Of a stretch of DNA of 38,571 nucleotides, positions 21,717 through 29,957 are shown piece after piece. Position numbers and translations under genes: made by a program. Position 1 is the first letter of the stretch; each line of letters opens with the position of its first letter. Under the pieces are notes generated by a model. It saw nothing but the letters and a program-made list of their open reading frames with translations, was not told the origin of the DNA and made no database searches. The stretch comes from Sphingomonadales bacterium (GTDB lineage: Bacteria; Pseudomonadota; Alphaproteobacteria; Sphingomonadales; Sphingomonadaceae), in contig JAGWUU010000003.1 of assembly GCA_028868335.1 (NCBI GenBank), positions 1 through 38,571 on the forward strand, written 5' to 3'.

Positions 21717-22097
21717 ATGTTCGTAGGTTCCAGGCTGCCGCACGGGCTCGAGATCGAGCATGGCGGCGAAACGATCGTCCTCAACGGCGCCAACGTCGGC
21801 TATGACGGCAACAACCCGTGGCGCTCCGGCGCAGCGCCGGACAGCGTCGACCGCATCAGCGGCGCGGGCCTGACCCTACTCGAAGGCAAGCAGGCCGATG
21901 CCTTCATGGAATGGTTCGAACTTTCCGGCAAGGGTTTCGGCCCGGTGAAGAACGGTCAGATTTTCATCACCGACAAGAGGACCGATGCCGCCAAGGAGGC
22001 CCAGAACCTCGAAGGCGAAACCACCGGTGCCGACCCGGTCGATCCGTCGAAGGACCTTCCCAAGGGCGTCGAGACGGACACCGAAAAGAAGGGGTAA
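21717..22097 (+). CDS. Conserved phage protein after capsid (126 aa)
   Basis: GGGAG lies upstream of ATG 21717. The first 90 residues contain MFVGSRLPHGLEIEHGGETI and DAFMEWFELSGKGFGPVKNG. The C-terminus is a polar, acidic, probably disordered tail (EGETTGADPVDPSKDLPKGV). Similar small proteins occur next to DUF2184 capsids and may be head vertex or joining proteins. The function is not established. Confidence 0.65.
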   Translation: MFVGSRLPHGLEIEHGGETIVLNGANVGYDGNNPWRSGAAPDSVDRISGAGLTLLEGKQADAFMEWFELSGKGFGPVKNGQIFITDKRTDAAKEAQNLEGETTGADPVDPSKDLPKGVETDTEKKG

Positions 22098-22103
22098 CCG
22101 GCG

Positions 22104-22535
22104 ATGGCCATCGCGGTGTTCGACTATGCCGCGTGGAGCAGCCGGTATCCGGAGTTTGCGGGCGGCGTCGATGCAAATCGGGCCGCCCTCTTCTTTGCCG
22201 AAGCCGGGCTCTACCTCGACAACACCGACGCCTCTCCGGTGAGCGATGTTGCCACGCGCCTGATGCTTCTCAATATGCTCGTCGCGCACATTGCCGTGCT
22301 CGCTGGGGGGCTGGAACCGGACGGCAAGCCGACTGGGGTTGTCGGTAGGGTGTCGGGCGCTAGCGAGGGCAGCGTCTCGCTGACGATCGAGACGGGCTTG
22401 CTGCCGGGCACCGCTGTCTGGTTCCAGCAAACCCCCTATGGCCTGTCGTTCTGGCAAGCGACGCTCAATCTGCGCCAGGCGCGCTACATCCCCGCCCCGG
22501 CCTATATCTCGCAGCGCCCGTCATGGCGTCAGTAA
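22104..22535 (+). CDS. DUF4054 head-tail connector protein
   Basis: The 143-residue product shows the DUF4054 pattern: FDYAAWSSRYPEFAGGVDAN, a helical region RLMLLNMLVAHIAVLAGG, VVGRVSGASEGSVSLTIETG and a C-terminal WQATLNLRQARYIPAP. In related phages this protein forms the adaptor ring under the portal. It overlaps the next gene by 13 bases. Confidence 0.85.
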   Translation: MAIAVFDYAAWSSRYPEFAGGVDANRAALFFAEAGLYLDNTDASPVSDVATRLMLLNMLVAHIAVLAGGLEPDGKPTGVVGRVSGASEGSVSLTIETGLLPGTAVWFQQTPYGLSFWQATLNLRQARYIPAPAYISQRPSWRQ

Positions 22536-22966
22536 GCGGCGGCCAGCGGCTCGAGGAAGCCCTGCGCGCGACCGGCGCGAAGATCGGCAAGGCACGCGAG
22601 GTCCGCGTCGGGTTCCTCGAAGGCGCGACCTATCCCGATGGCACCCCTGTCGCGATGGTCGCCGCGATCCAGAACTTCGGCGCGCCAGAGGCCGGGATAC
22701 CGCCGCGACCGTTCTTTTCGGACATGGTCGATGCAAAGTCACCCGGTTGGGGCGACCAGTTCGGCAAGGTGCTGAAAGCCGCGGAGAACGATAGCGCGCT
22801 GGCGCTCGAACGGATGGGCGAAGGCATCGCCGGGCAACTGCGCGAGGCCATAGTCGACACGAATTCTCCGCCACTCTCTCCAACGACGATCAAGCGCAAG
22901 GGCAGCGACAAGCCGTTGATCGATACGGGCCACATGCTGGCGAGCGTCGACAAGGAGGTCACATGA
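22523..22966 (+). CDS. Neck/tail completion-like protein (HK97 gp10-type)
   Basis: The 147-residue product has REVRVGFLEGATYPDGTPVA followed by MVAAIQNFGAPEAGIPPRPF. This is the common pattern of phage minor tail or neck proteins in which an N-F/E-F-G loop and the I-P-x-R-P-F motif occur. SPPLSPTTIKRKGSDKPLID then TGHMLASV ends it. It should join the head to the tail. Overlaps its neighbours at both ends. Confidence 0.78.
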   Translation: MASVSGGQRLEEALRATGAKIGKAREVRVGFLEGATYPDGTPVAMVAAIQNFGAPEAGIPPRPFFSDMVDAKSPGWGDQFGKVLKAAENDSALALERMGEGIAGQLREAIVDTNSPPLSPTTIKRKGSDKPLIDTGHMLASVDKEVT

Positions 22967-23160
22967 TCCGCTGGCTGAAATCGTTGTTCGCGTGGAAACT
23001 GGTCCGCGATCAAGGCGTGTGGCGCTATTACGAGAATGCCGTGACCGGTCAGCGAAAGGCTGAGCGCATCTCAAGTTGCTGGTCACCCTTGGACCGTGAT
23101 TGGCTCGATCGCACCACAAGGCAGAATAGTCTCGGGCCGCCGCCAAGGCCCTCGAAATGA
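22963..23160 (+). CDS. Small conserved phage protein (65 aa)
   Basis: ATGA junctions on both sides. The product MIRWLKSLFAWKLVRDQGVW continues RYYENAVTGQRKAERISSCW. It is basic and aromatic and typical of the small proteins between neck genes in related phages. No function is known; it may be an assembly helper. Confidence 0.6.
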   Translation: MIRWLKSLFAWKLVRDQGVWRYYENAVTGQRKAERISSCWSPLDRDWLDRTTRQNSLGPPPRPSK

Positions 23161-23561
23161 GACTGCGCGCCTCCGCCAACCGGATGACCGCACGGGTCAA
23201 TCCGAACCTCGCCGCGACGCTGCTGGTCAGCCGGGGCTATACCACTTCACCCTCGGGCAAGCGCGAGCCGGTGTTCGACCCGCCGCTTCCCGTGTCGGTG
23301 CAGGTCCAGACCCTGACCCAGAGCGAGCTTGAACATCTCGACCGGCTCAATATCTCCAACGGACAAGCCTCGGTGTTCATCGATCGCCAGTTGAGCAGCG
23401 TCGATCGCGCGACCGGTTCGGGCGGCGACATGCTCACCTTCGGTAGCGATGTGCTTACCCCGCCGGAGATGCGCGGCACGACCTGGCTGGTTGTTGCCCT
23501 GCTCGAAGGCTGGCCCGGTTCCGGCTGGTGCAAGGCCGCGATCACGAGCCAGATGCCATGA
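23157..23561 (+). CDS. Neck or head-tail joining protein (134 aa)
   Basis: The product begins MRLRASANRMTARVNPNLAA and contains VSVQVQTLTQSELEHLDRLN. A beta-rich second half follows, with GSDVLTPPEMRGTTWLVVAL. The size, position between the gp10-type protein and the terminator, and ATGA overlaps suggest a tail-proximal neck ring component. No family is named. Confidence 0.65.
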   Translation: MRLRASANRMTARVNPNLAATLLVSRGYTTSPSGKREPVFDPPLPVSVQVQTLTQSELEHLDRLNISNGQASVFIDRQLSSVDRATGSGGDMLTFGSDVLTPPEMRGTTWLVVALLEGWPGSGWCKAAITSQMP

Positions 23562-24064
23562 TGCCGATCAGCCTCACCGATGAGCAAGCCTTCACCGCCC
23601 TGCGCGGCTTCCTGCTCGATGTGTTGCCTGATGGCGCCGAAGTCGTGCAAGGACAGGACAACCGTGTGCCGATGCCGACCGCACCGGTCTTCGTCGTGAT
23701 GACCGCGCTTACCCGGCAGCAGATGGCGCAAACCACGCACGATTATCGCCCTGCCGATAATCAGGAGGACGTTGCCCGCTCGACCGGACTGATGTTCCAG
23801 ATCGACGTCTATGGCGACGGCGCAGCGGACAACGCCCAGATCATCACGACTTTGCTGCGCGATGCCTGGGGGGGCGCGTTTCTCAAGCCTTCCGGGCTGG
23901 CCCCGCTCTACTGCGAGGATCCGACGCAGATGCCGCTCTTGACCGGCGAACAACAATATCTCGCGCGCTGGACGATCAAGTGCGCGCTCCATGCGAGCGT
24001 GGCCATTACAGTCCCGGCCCAGTTCGCTGATAGCCTCGTTACAACCTTGCAGGAGGTCAAATAG
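23558..24064 (+). CDS. Tail terminator-like protein (168 aa)
   Basis: ATG 23558 overlaps the previous TGA. The protein has AFTALRGFLLDVLPDGAEVV, NRVPMPTAPVFVVMTALTRQ and LMFQIDVYGDGAADNAQIIT, the pattern of the LIC_12616/tail-terminator-type proteins that precede sheath genes in myophages. It should cap the tail tube and sheath. The sheath gene follows with no gap. Confidence 0.78.
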   Translation: MMPISLTDEQAFTALRGFLLDVLPDGAEVVQGQDNRVPMPTAPVFVVMTALTRQQMAQTTHDYRPADNQEDVARSTGLMFQIDVYGDGAADNAQIITTLLRDAWGGAFLKPSGLAPLYCEDPTQMPLLTGEQQYLARWTIKCALHASVAITVPAQFADSLVTTLQEVK

Positions 24065-25555
24065 ATGACGAGCATTCCCGCCTCGGCGATCGTAAATGTG
24101 CTGCCGAACGTGATCACCGCTGGCGGATCGGGCCTCGACCTTGTCGGCCTGTTCTTGACCAACAATACGCAGGTTCCGACTGGCGCAGTTCTTTCGTTCG
24201 CCAACAAGACCGATGTAGCAACCTACTTCGGCGCCACCTCGACCGAAGCCGGGCTCGCAGCCACCTATTTTGCGGGCTATGACGGCTCGACGATCAAGCC
24301 TGCAAAGCTGCTGTTCTACCGCTATGCGACGGCGGCTGTTCCGGCGTGGCTGCGCGGCGGCAATGTCGGCGCAGGCACCCTCGCCGCGATCCAGGCGCTT
24401 TCGGGTACGCTGACGATCAGCGTCAACGGAACGAACAAGACCTCGGGCGCGATCGATCTTTCGACTGCAACCAGCTTCAGCAATGCCGCGACGATCATCC
24501 AGGCCGCGTTCACCGCGCCGGGCTTCACGGTAGCCTTCGATTCCGTCTCTGGCGGCTTCGTGTTCACCAACACCTCGACCGGCGTCACCTCGACCATCGC
24601 CTTCGCCGCGACCGGCGCGCTGGCGACCGGGCTCAAGCTGACCCAGGCCATCGGTGCCGTTGTCAGCCAGGGTTCGGATGCCATGACCCCGGCCGCAGCG
24701 ATGAACACCATCATCGGCTCGACGCAGGATTTCGTCAGTTTCGCCACGGTCTTTGCGCCCACCGATAGCGATAAGCTTGCCTTCGCAGCGTGGGTCAATG
24801 CTCAGCCCAACCGCTATCTCTATGTCTGCTGGGACGCCAACACGGCTGCGACCAATCCCGGCGATACCAGTTCGTTCGGCGCGCTGGTCAAGGCCGATGC
24901 CTATTCCGCGGTTGTCGCGATCTACGATCCGGCCAATGGGGTCAACGTGGCCGCCTTCCTGATGGGGGCCATCGCCTCGGTCAACTTCGGCGCGAAGAAC
25001 GGCCGCGCGACCATGGCGTTCCGCACCGGGGCCGTGATCCCCGGCGTCACCAACCAGTCGACCGCCGACAACCTCAAGGCCAACGGCTACAACTTCATCG
25101 GCGCCTACGCGACCGCCAACGACGGGTTCGTGTTCTTCTATCCCGGTCAGGTCAGCGGTCCCTTCGAATGGATCGATAGCTGGATCGGCCAGGTGTGGAT
25201 GAACAACGCCTTCCAGCTCTCGCTAATGAGCCTGCTGACCAGCATCGGTTCAATACCCTACAATGACGACGGCAAAGCGCTGATCGCCTCGGCCTTGCGC
25301 GACCAGATCGACGCCGCCCTCAACTTCGGCGCGATCCGCGAAGGCGTGCCGCTTAGCGCGGAGCAGAAGGCCAAGATCAACTATGCCGCAGGCGGCAACA
25401 TTGCCGATACGGTCGAGCAGCGCGGTTGGTACGTGCTGGTCGGCGATGCCAGTGCGCAGGTTCGCTCCGCGCGCGGCTCACCGCCGATCAACGTCTGGTA
25501 CACCGATGGCCAGAGCGTCCAGCAGATCAACCTCGCCAGCGTCCTCGTGCAGTAA
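24065..25555 (+). CDS. Tail sheath protein, DUF3383 family
   Basis: The 496-residue protein starts MTSIPASAIVNVLPNVITAG and contains the sheath signature VATYFGATSTEAGLAATYFA, with NLKANGYNFIGAYATANDGF and WMNNAFQLSLMSLLTSIGSI in the C-terminal conserved part. A Thr/Ser/Ala-rich insert (about residues 110-200) is the usual variable domain on the sheath surface. It makes the contractile tail and is the main evidence for a myovirus. Confidence 0.92.
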   Translation: MTSIPASAIVNVLPNVITAGGSGLDLVGLFLTNNTQVPTGAVLSFANKTDVATYFGATSTEAGLAATYFAGYDGSTIKPAKLLFYRYATAAVPAWLRGGNVGAGTLAAIQALSGTLTISVNGTNKTSGAIDLSTATSFSNAATIIQAAFTAPGFTVAFDSVSGGFVFTNTSTGVTSTIAFAATGALATGLKLTQAIGAVVSQGSDAMTPAAAMNTIIGSTQDFVSFATVFAPTDSDKLAFAAWVNAQPNRYLYVCWDANTAATNPGDTSSFGALVKADAYSAVVAIYDPANGVNVAAFLMGAIASVNFGAKNGRATMAFRTGAVIPGVTNQSTADNLKANGYNFIGAYATANDGFVFFYPGQVSGPFEWIDSWIGQVWMNNAFQLSLMSLLTSIGSIPYNDDGKALIASALRDQIDAALNFGAIREGVPLSAEQKAKINYAAGGNIADTVEQRGWYVLVGDASAQVRSARGSPPINVWYTDGQSVQQINLASVLVQ

Positions 25556-25567
25556 GGGGCCAAGCAC

Positions 25568-26008
25568 ATGAACAACCGCACCCTCACTTCGGCCGACTGC
25601 ATCCTCCTGCTCGCGGTCAATCCGATCTTCCCGGTGGCGCAGCGCATTCAGGGTTTCTCGGCCGATGACGTGTTCGATACCGAGCCAGTGCAGACCGGCG
25701 AAACCTCCATGGGCGTCGATGGTCGGCTGTCGGCGGGTTATACCCCGGTCCCGGTGCCGATGAACATCTCGCTCCAGGCAGATTCGCTCTCGAACGACTT
25801 CTTCGAGTTCTGGGCCGACTACGAGCGCGGCACGGGCCAGAAGCTGGTCGCGACCGGGACCGTGCTGCTGCCCGCGACCAAGCGGCAGTACGCGATGACG
25901 CGCGGCTTCCTGCGCATGGTCCCCCTGACTCCCTCGGCCAAGAAGATACTCCAACCCCGGCGCTACACGGTCGAATGGGAGCGCGTCAGCCCGGCCCCCC
26001 AGTTCTGA
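25568..26008 (+). CDS. Tail tube protein
   Basis: The 146-residue product follows the sheath gene as expected for the tube. VQTGETSMGVDGRLSAGYTP, then VPVPMNISLQADSLSNDFFE and FEFWADYERGTGQKLVATGT, fit the tube fold of DUF3383-sheath phages. It is beta-rich, with no Cys cluster. Expected to be one of the most abundant virion proteins. Confidence 0.85.
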   Translation: MNNRTLTSADCILLLAVNPIFPVAQRIQGFSADDVFDTEPVQTGETSMGVDGRLSAGYTPVPVPMNISLQADSLSNDFFEFWADYERGTGQKLVATGTVLLPATKRQYAMTRGFLRMVPLTPSAKKILQPRRYTVEWERVSPAPQF

Positions 26009-26019
26009 TCGGATGATCC

Positions 26020-26559
26020 ATGCGCAAGCACAAGGTAGTGACCATCACGGCCCCCGGGCGTGATTACGGCAAGGCGTTCCTGATCCTCGAAAAGTCGGCT
26101 TTCGAAACCGAGCGCTGGGCAACCCGCGCGCTGCTCGCGCTTAGCCGGGCCGGTGCCGATGTTCCCGACGATGCGCTTCACGCCGGCGCGCTGGGCGTGC
26201 TGATCGCCGGGCTGGGCGGCCTGCGCAAACTGCCCTTCGAAGATGCCGAAGTGCTGCTTGCCGACATGATGCCCTGTGTCAGTTTCGTGCCCGATGCGAA
26301 CGTCAAGGACCCGGCCAACCCCGATCGTCCGATGACCCGCCCGCTGCTGCTCCCCGATGAGCGCGGCGACGGCGACATCGAGGAACTCGGGACGTTGCTC
26401 AAGGTGCGCGAGGAGGTGCTCGAACTGCACCTGGGTTTTTCTCCGGCCGCCGTTCTCTCGAGCTTGGTAGCGGCGGCGGACCCGATTTCGAGCCAGTCCG
26501 GTTCGCCAACGTCCCCCAGACCTGCGCGCAAGTCGTCGCGGCGGAAGGAGCCAGCCTGA
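26020..26559 (+). CDS. Tail assembly chaperone, short (gpG-like) product
   Basis: The 179-residue zero-frame product includes MRKHKVVTITAPGRDYGKAF, RWATRALLALSRAGADVPDD and LRKLPFEDAEVLLADMMPC. This is the usual N-terminal domain of the chaperone encoded between tube and tape measure. After residue 140 the zero frame becomes low complexity (SSQSGSPTSPRPARKSSRRK), while the -1 frame continues with sensible protein. That fits a gene with programmed frameshifting like lambda G/GT. Confidence 0.85.
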   Translation: MRKHKVVTITAPGRDYGKAFLILEKSAFETERWATRALLALSRAGADVPDDALHAGALGVLIAGLGGLRKLPFEDAEVLLADMMPCVSFVPDANVKDPANPDRPMTRPLLLPDERGDGDIEELGTLLKVREEVLELHLGFSPAAVLSSLVAAADPISSQSGSPTSPRPARKSSRRKEPA

Positions 26560-26672
26560 TCGAATTGCAGACCGTCTACAGTCTCGAGGACGTCTACGAC
26601 CTGCTCGAGATTGCGATGGTCCACTCCGAGAACGAGCGGCGGATGATGCAGGCCGCCGACAATGGCGGTTAG
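26020..26672 (+). CDS. Tail assembly chaperone, -1 frameshift (gpGT-like) product
   Basis: After residue 140 a -1 shift at GGGTTTT (26433-26439) gives 77 more residues ending at TAG 26670-26672, for 217 in total. The added part has PDFEPVRFANVPQTCAQVVA, then LQTVYSLEDVYDLLEIAMVH, the short Leu/Asp/Glu helix typical of the GT extension in other phages. The frame contains no stop and no start of its own with a ribosome site. The long form normally recruits the tape measure protein for tail assembly. The frameshift is inferred from sequence. Confidence 0.85.
26433..26477 (+). promoter_or_regulatory. Programmed -1 ribosomal frameshift signal
   Basis: The zero-frame codons are CTG GGT TTT TCT. 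GGGTTTT (26433-26439) is a perfect X-XXY-YYZ slippery heptamer in the right phase. Six bases downstream, GCCGCCG (26446-26452) and CGGCGGC (26471-26477) form a perfect 7-bp all-GC stem with an 18-base loop. Slippery site, spacer and stem are the three standard parts of a -1 frameshift element. Confidence 0.85.
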
Positions 26673-26686
26673 CCTGTCCTTACAGG
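26673..26686. promoter_or_regulatory. CCTGT-CCTT-ACAGG hairpin before tape measure
   Basis: Perfect 5-bp inverted repeat directly after the chaperone extension stop and 20 bases before the tape measure ATG. The following ATCGAAAG is shared with the gap before 15800. It could be a small mRNA hairpin that spaces translation of the two genes. Confidence 0.3.
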
Positions 26687-26705
26687 ATCGAAAGCCGCCC
26701 AGCCC

Positions 26706-28172
26706 ATGAACATCGTCGACGCCTTCGTTGTGACCTTCGGCCTCGATTCCTCCGGGTTCAAGAAGGGCGAAAAGGACGTTTCCGAGGCCACCCGCAAGAT
26801 GCGCGAGGCCAACAAGCGCGCCTTCGACGAAATGGAGCAGCGCGGCAAGAAGGCCGCCGAAGCGTTCCGCTCGGTGCGCAACGAAACGGTCGGCATGTTC
26901 CTCGCCTTCATGGGCGCCAGCTCGCTCACCGGCATGATCGGCGGGATGTTCAAGGCATCGGTATCCGCCGACAGGCTCGGGCAGTCGATGGGGGTCTCGG
27001 CCGCGCGGGTTCGGGCATGGCGCCAGGCGATGAAGGAGGTGGGCAGCGATCCCTCGCAAGGCGATGCCGCGCTGCAGAAGATCGCGCAGGACCAGCAGGA
27101 TTGGCGGCTCACCGGGCAGACCGCGTCCGATGCACAATACCGCCGGTTCGGGATCACTCCATCCGACCTGATCAACAAGGACGCGTCCGACATCCTGCTC
27201 AAGATTTCGAAGGCCGGCGAAGGGATGAAGAAACCGGAGTTCGCGCGGCGGCTGCAGATGATGGGTTTGTCGCAGGACGTGGTGAACCTCCTGATGCAGG
27301 GCCATGATGCCGTGTCCCGGGCCATCTCGACCGGCGAGAAGAACGCCGCCCTCCTGAAGGATCAGGAGAAAAACATGCAGGATCTGCAAAAGACGATGGC
27401 CGACCTGCAGAACACCATCGTCAACAAACTAGTCCCGCCGCTTGCCGACATTGCCGGTGTGCTCAATCGTTGGCTGGGCGGTAAGGACAGCTCCGCTCCG
27501 ACCAAGGGTGGAGACGAACACGTTTGGGGTATTCCCGGCATCTTCGAATTCAAGCATCCGGGCAACAAAGCACCCCGTTCCGCTCCCTCGTCCGGATCGA
27601 CTAGCGGTGCGCACCCGGGCGGCGATCACCCCAGTTCAGCTAATGAAGGCACGATCCATCATTTCCTGACCGGCAAGGGTGCGGCGGCGGGAACCGCATC
27701 CGGCATCCTCGCCGGGATCGTTGCAGAAGGCGGAACGCTCGGCATGGCCGCCAATGGTGCGTTCGGCATCGGGCAGTGGCGCGGCGAGCGGGCCAAGCGA
27801 CTGTTCTCGCGCTTCGGGCGCAATCCCGGTCTGATGCAGCAACTCGAGTTTCTGTGGTGGGAACTGACCGGCGGCGATCGCGGCGGCAGGAGCGTCCTTT
27901 CGCAGAAAAGCGCTTCCTCGGCCCTGATGGCCTATATCACCAATTTCATGCGCCCACAGGGGCAACGGTGGGAGCACAGGTCTGATTGGGCCGCTGATAT
28001 CCAGCGCGGACAACGCTTCCTGCGCACTCATGGCGGCGGTACCACGGTCCATATCAGCCAGGTCACGATCCACACCAAGGCCACCGATGGCAAGGCTGTC
28101 GCCCGCGACTTCCGCGCCGAACTTGGCCGGCGCACGATGGTCAATCAGGCCAATTCCGGGTTGATGGCGTAA
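26706..28172 (+). CDS. Short tape measure protein with tail lysozyme domain
   Basis: The 488-residue protein has an N-terminal helical tape measure part (VSEATRKMREANKRAFDEME) with a hydrophobic segment at 60-85. A long heptad helix follows (NAALLKDQEKNMQDLQKTMA, about 213-245), then a Ser/Gly/Pro linker. Residues about 318-425 form a phage tail lysozyme domain: GIVAEGGTLGMAANGAFGIG then QWRGERAKRLFSRFGRN. Glu341 is a likely catalytic residue. The protein sets tail length and opens peptidoglycan at infection. It is short for a tape measure, so the tail should be short. Ends in a TAATG junction. Confidence 0.88.
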   Translation: MNIVDAFVVTFGLDSSGFKKGEKDVSEATRKMREANKRAFDEMEQRGKKAAEAFRSVRNETVGMFLAFMGASSLTGMIGGMFKASVSADRLGQSMGVSAARVRAWRQAMKEVGSDPSQGDAALQKIAQDQQDWRLTGQTASDAQYRRFGITPSDLINKDASDILLKISKAGEGMKKPEFARRLQMMGLSQDVVNLLMQGHDAVSRAISTGEKNAALLKDQEKNMQDLQKTMADLQNTIVNKLVPPLADIAGVLNRWLGGKDSSAPTKGGDEHVWGIPGIFEFKHPGNKAPRSAPSSGSTSGAHPGGDHPSSANEGTIHHFLTGKGAAAGTASGILAGIVAEGGTLGMAANGAFGIGQWRGERAKRLFSRFGRNPGLMQQLEFLWWELTGGDRGGRSVLSQKSASSALMAYITNFMRPQGQRWEHRSDWAADIQRGQRFLRTHGGGTTVHISQVTIHTKATDGKAVARDFRAELGRRTMVNQANSGLMA

Positions 28173-28786
28173 TGGCCGGGCCGATCTATCCCGATGTCCC
28201 GGCATCCGAGGGCGTTCCTCCAGTCAAGCGCGGCACCGACAGCCTCGGCGGCGGCACGACCGATGCGATCAGCTCCGACAGCATCACGGTCACCGCCAAC
28301 CGCGGCAACAAGTGGGGCATCTATACCGCAGGCGGCAAACTGGCGCTTGAGGCCGACACGATCGTCGCGGTCGGCTTCGACGGCGAATACCGCATCGCCG
28401 ATTTCCCGATCGAGGAAGGCGGGTTCGAAAGCTACGACAAGGTCGCGCTGCCCTTCGAAACCCGCGTGGTGATGACCAAGGGCGGAGACCGCGCCGCGCG
28501 CCAGGAATTCCTGACCGCGCTCGATGATCTGCGCAGCGACCTCAAGCTCTACAATGTCGTCACCCCGGAGCGGACCTATCTCAACGTCAATGTCGCCCGC
28601 GTCAGCCTCGACCGCACCCGCGAGCAGGGTGCCGGGCTGGTCACCATCGAAGTACGGCTGCGCGAAATCAGGCAGAACGCCACAGCATCGTTCTCGAAGA
28701 CCAAGGAGCCTGCCAGCGCCGACACGGTGAATAATGGTGCCGCGCAGGCCACGCCCTCTGCGACCGGAACGGACGGCGTCAAATGA
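28172..28786 (+). CDS. Baseplate protein (204 aa)
   Basis: After a Gly/Ser-rich start, the core has KLALEADTIVAVGFDGEYRI, then FESYDKVALPFETRVVMTKG and LYNVVTPERTYLNVNVARVS, a pattern shared by baseplate or tail-tip proteins lying after the tape measure in DUF3383-type myophages. The C-terminal 35 residues are polar and likely disordered. It is probably a ring around the hub. ATGA overlap with the plug gene. Confidence 0.75.
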   Translation: MAGPIYPDVPASEGVPPVKRGTDSLGGGTTDAISSDSITVTANRGNKWGIYTAGGKLALEADTIVAVGFDGEYRIADFPIEEGGFESYDKVALPFETRVVMTKGGDRAARQEFLTALDDLRSDLKLYNVVTPERTYLNVNVARVSLDRTREQGAGLVTIEVRLREIRQNATASFSKTKEPASADTVNNGAAQATPSATGTDGVK

Positions 28787-29076
28787 GCGCGTTCCAGATC
28801 CCGCTGATCGCGCGCCCGTCGCAGACCGTCACCGTGCAGCTCGGCACGCTCAACAGCCGGATCAAGGTCTACCAGAAGCGCACCGGGCTCTATCTCGACC
28901 TGCACGTCAACAACCGCGCCGTAGTGCTTGGCGTGCTGTGCCGCGACCGCGTGTACCTTCTGCGCGGGATCGATCCGACCTTCCAAGGCGATCTCTGCTT
29001 CGTCGATACCCAAGGGCTCGACGATCCGGTCTACAGCGGCCTTGCCGACCGGTTCCAGTTGCTCTGGAACCTGTGA
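28783..29076 (+). CDS. DUF6983 baseplate plug protein (Pam3 gp18-like)
   Basis: The 97-residue product MSAFQIPLIARPSQTVTVQL continues NSRIKVYQKRTGLYLDLHVN and ends DDPVYSGLADRFQLLWNL. It matches the small DUF6983 family that includes the plug protein of the cyanophage Pam3 baseplate. There it closes the tube at the hub. TGATG junction with the hub gene. Confidence 0.8.
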   Translation: MSAFQIPLIARPSQTVTVQLGTLNSRIKVYQKRTGLYLDLHVNNRAVVLGVLCRDRVYLLRGIDPTFQGDLCFVDTQGLDDPVYSGLADRFQLLWNL

Positions 29077-29957
29077 TGACGTTTTCGCGGCGCATCATAA
29101 ACCTGCAATTTCGGCTTGGTCAGGGCGACTTCGGAGAAGATGGATCGGACACGATATCTCTGGAAGGACTGCGTTGCACCGCCAACATTACCCAGGCCGG
29201 CGGCGCGCAGCCTTCGCAGCTCGATCTGCGCGTCTGGGGCATGACGCTCGACCAGATGGCCAAGCTGACCGTGCTCAACAAGCTGGCCTATAGCGAGTTC
29301 GTCCAGAATACGGTTACGGTGCAGGCCGGAGACGAGGATTCCGGCGTCGCGGTCTGTTTTCAGGGGACCATCGCCGAAGCATGGGCCGATGGCCGCGAGC
29401 CCGCCGACATGGTCTTTCAGGTGTCGGCGTTCGCAGGGCTGTTCGCGAAGATGAAGCCGATCCAGCCTACAAGCTACAATGGATCGGCCGACGCCGCGCT
29501 GGCGCTCTCCGGCATTGCCCAGCAGATGCAATTGGGTTTCGAGAACAGCGGGGTCACCGCCAAGATCGACAACCCCTACTGGCCCGGCGATCTCGGATCG
29601 CAGCTTGACCAGATATGTCGCGCAGCGCACTGCGAATATGCGATCGACGATATCAACCAGGTCCTCGCCGTCTGGCCCAAGGGCAAGTCGCGCAATGGCG
29701 ATTCCCTGCGCCTCGCCGCCGATAGCGGAATGGTCGGCTATCCGTCCTTCACCCAGAATGGCATCCAGTTGACCGCGCTCTACAACCCCAGCCTCGCCTT
29801 CGGCCTGTCATCGGGGCGCAGCATCAATGTCGAGAGCCAGCTGAAACCCGCCAATGGCGCATGGGTCATCGCCGCAGTCGCGCACAACCTCGAATCCAAC
29901 ATGCCGGGCGGCGCGTGGTTCACGCAGGTTGAGTGCGGCTATCTGGGGCACATATGA
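29076..29957 (+). CDS. Baseplate hub protein (gpD/gp44-like)
   Basis: ATG 29076 (TGATG) is used, although the frame is open to 28734 over the previous gene. The 293-residue product has a beta-rich start (SRRIINLQFRLGQGDFGEDG), QPSQLDLRVWGMTLDQMAKL and a C-terminal part with LKPANGAWVIAAVAHNLESN then MPGGAWFTQVECGYL. This is the pattern of tail hub proteins of the Mu gp44/P2 gpD class, whose C-termini end with a diagnostic T-x-L/V-E-C stretch. It holds the spike. Confidence 0.82.
   Translation: MTFSRRIINLQFRLGQGDFGEDGSDTISLEGLRCTANITQAGGAQPSQLDLRVWGMTLDQMAKLTVLNKLAYSEFVQNTVTVQAGDEDSGVAVCFQGTIAEAWADGREPADMVFQVSAFAGLFAKMKPIQPTSYNGSADAALALSGIAQQMQLGFENSGVTAKIDNPYWPGDLGSQLDQICRAAHCEYAIDDINQVLAVWPKGKSRNGDSLRLAADSGMVGYPSFTQNGIQLTALYNPSLAFGLSSGRSINVESQLKPANGAWVIAAVAHNLESNMPGGAWFTQVECGYLGHI

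Noticed and set aside
20294-21793. 499-codon minus-strand frame opposite the capsid gene
   Set aside because: Covers a clearly recognised capsid gene and part of the cement gene; sequence is Gly/Arg/Val-rich shadow without domains.
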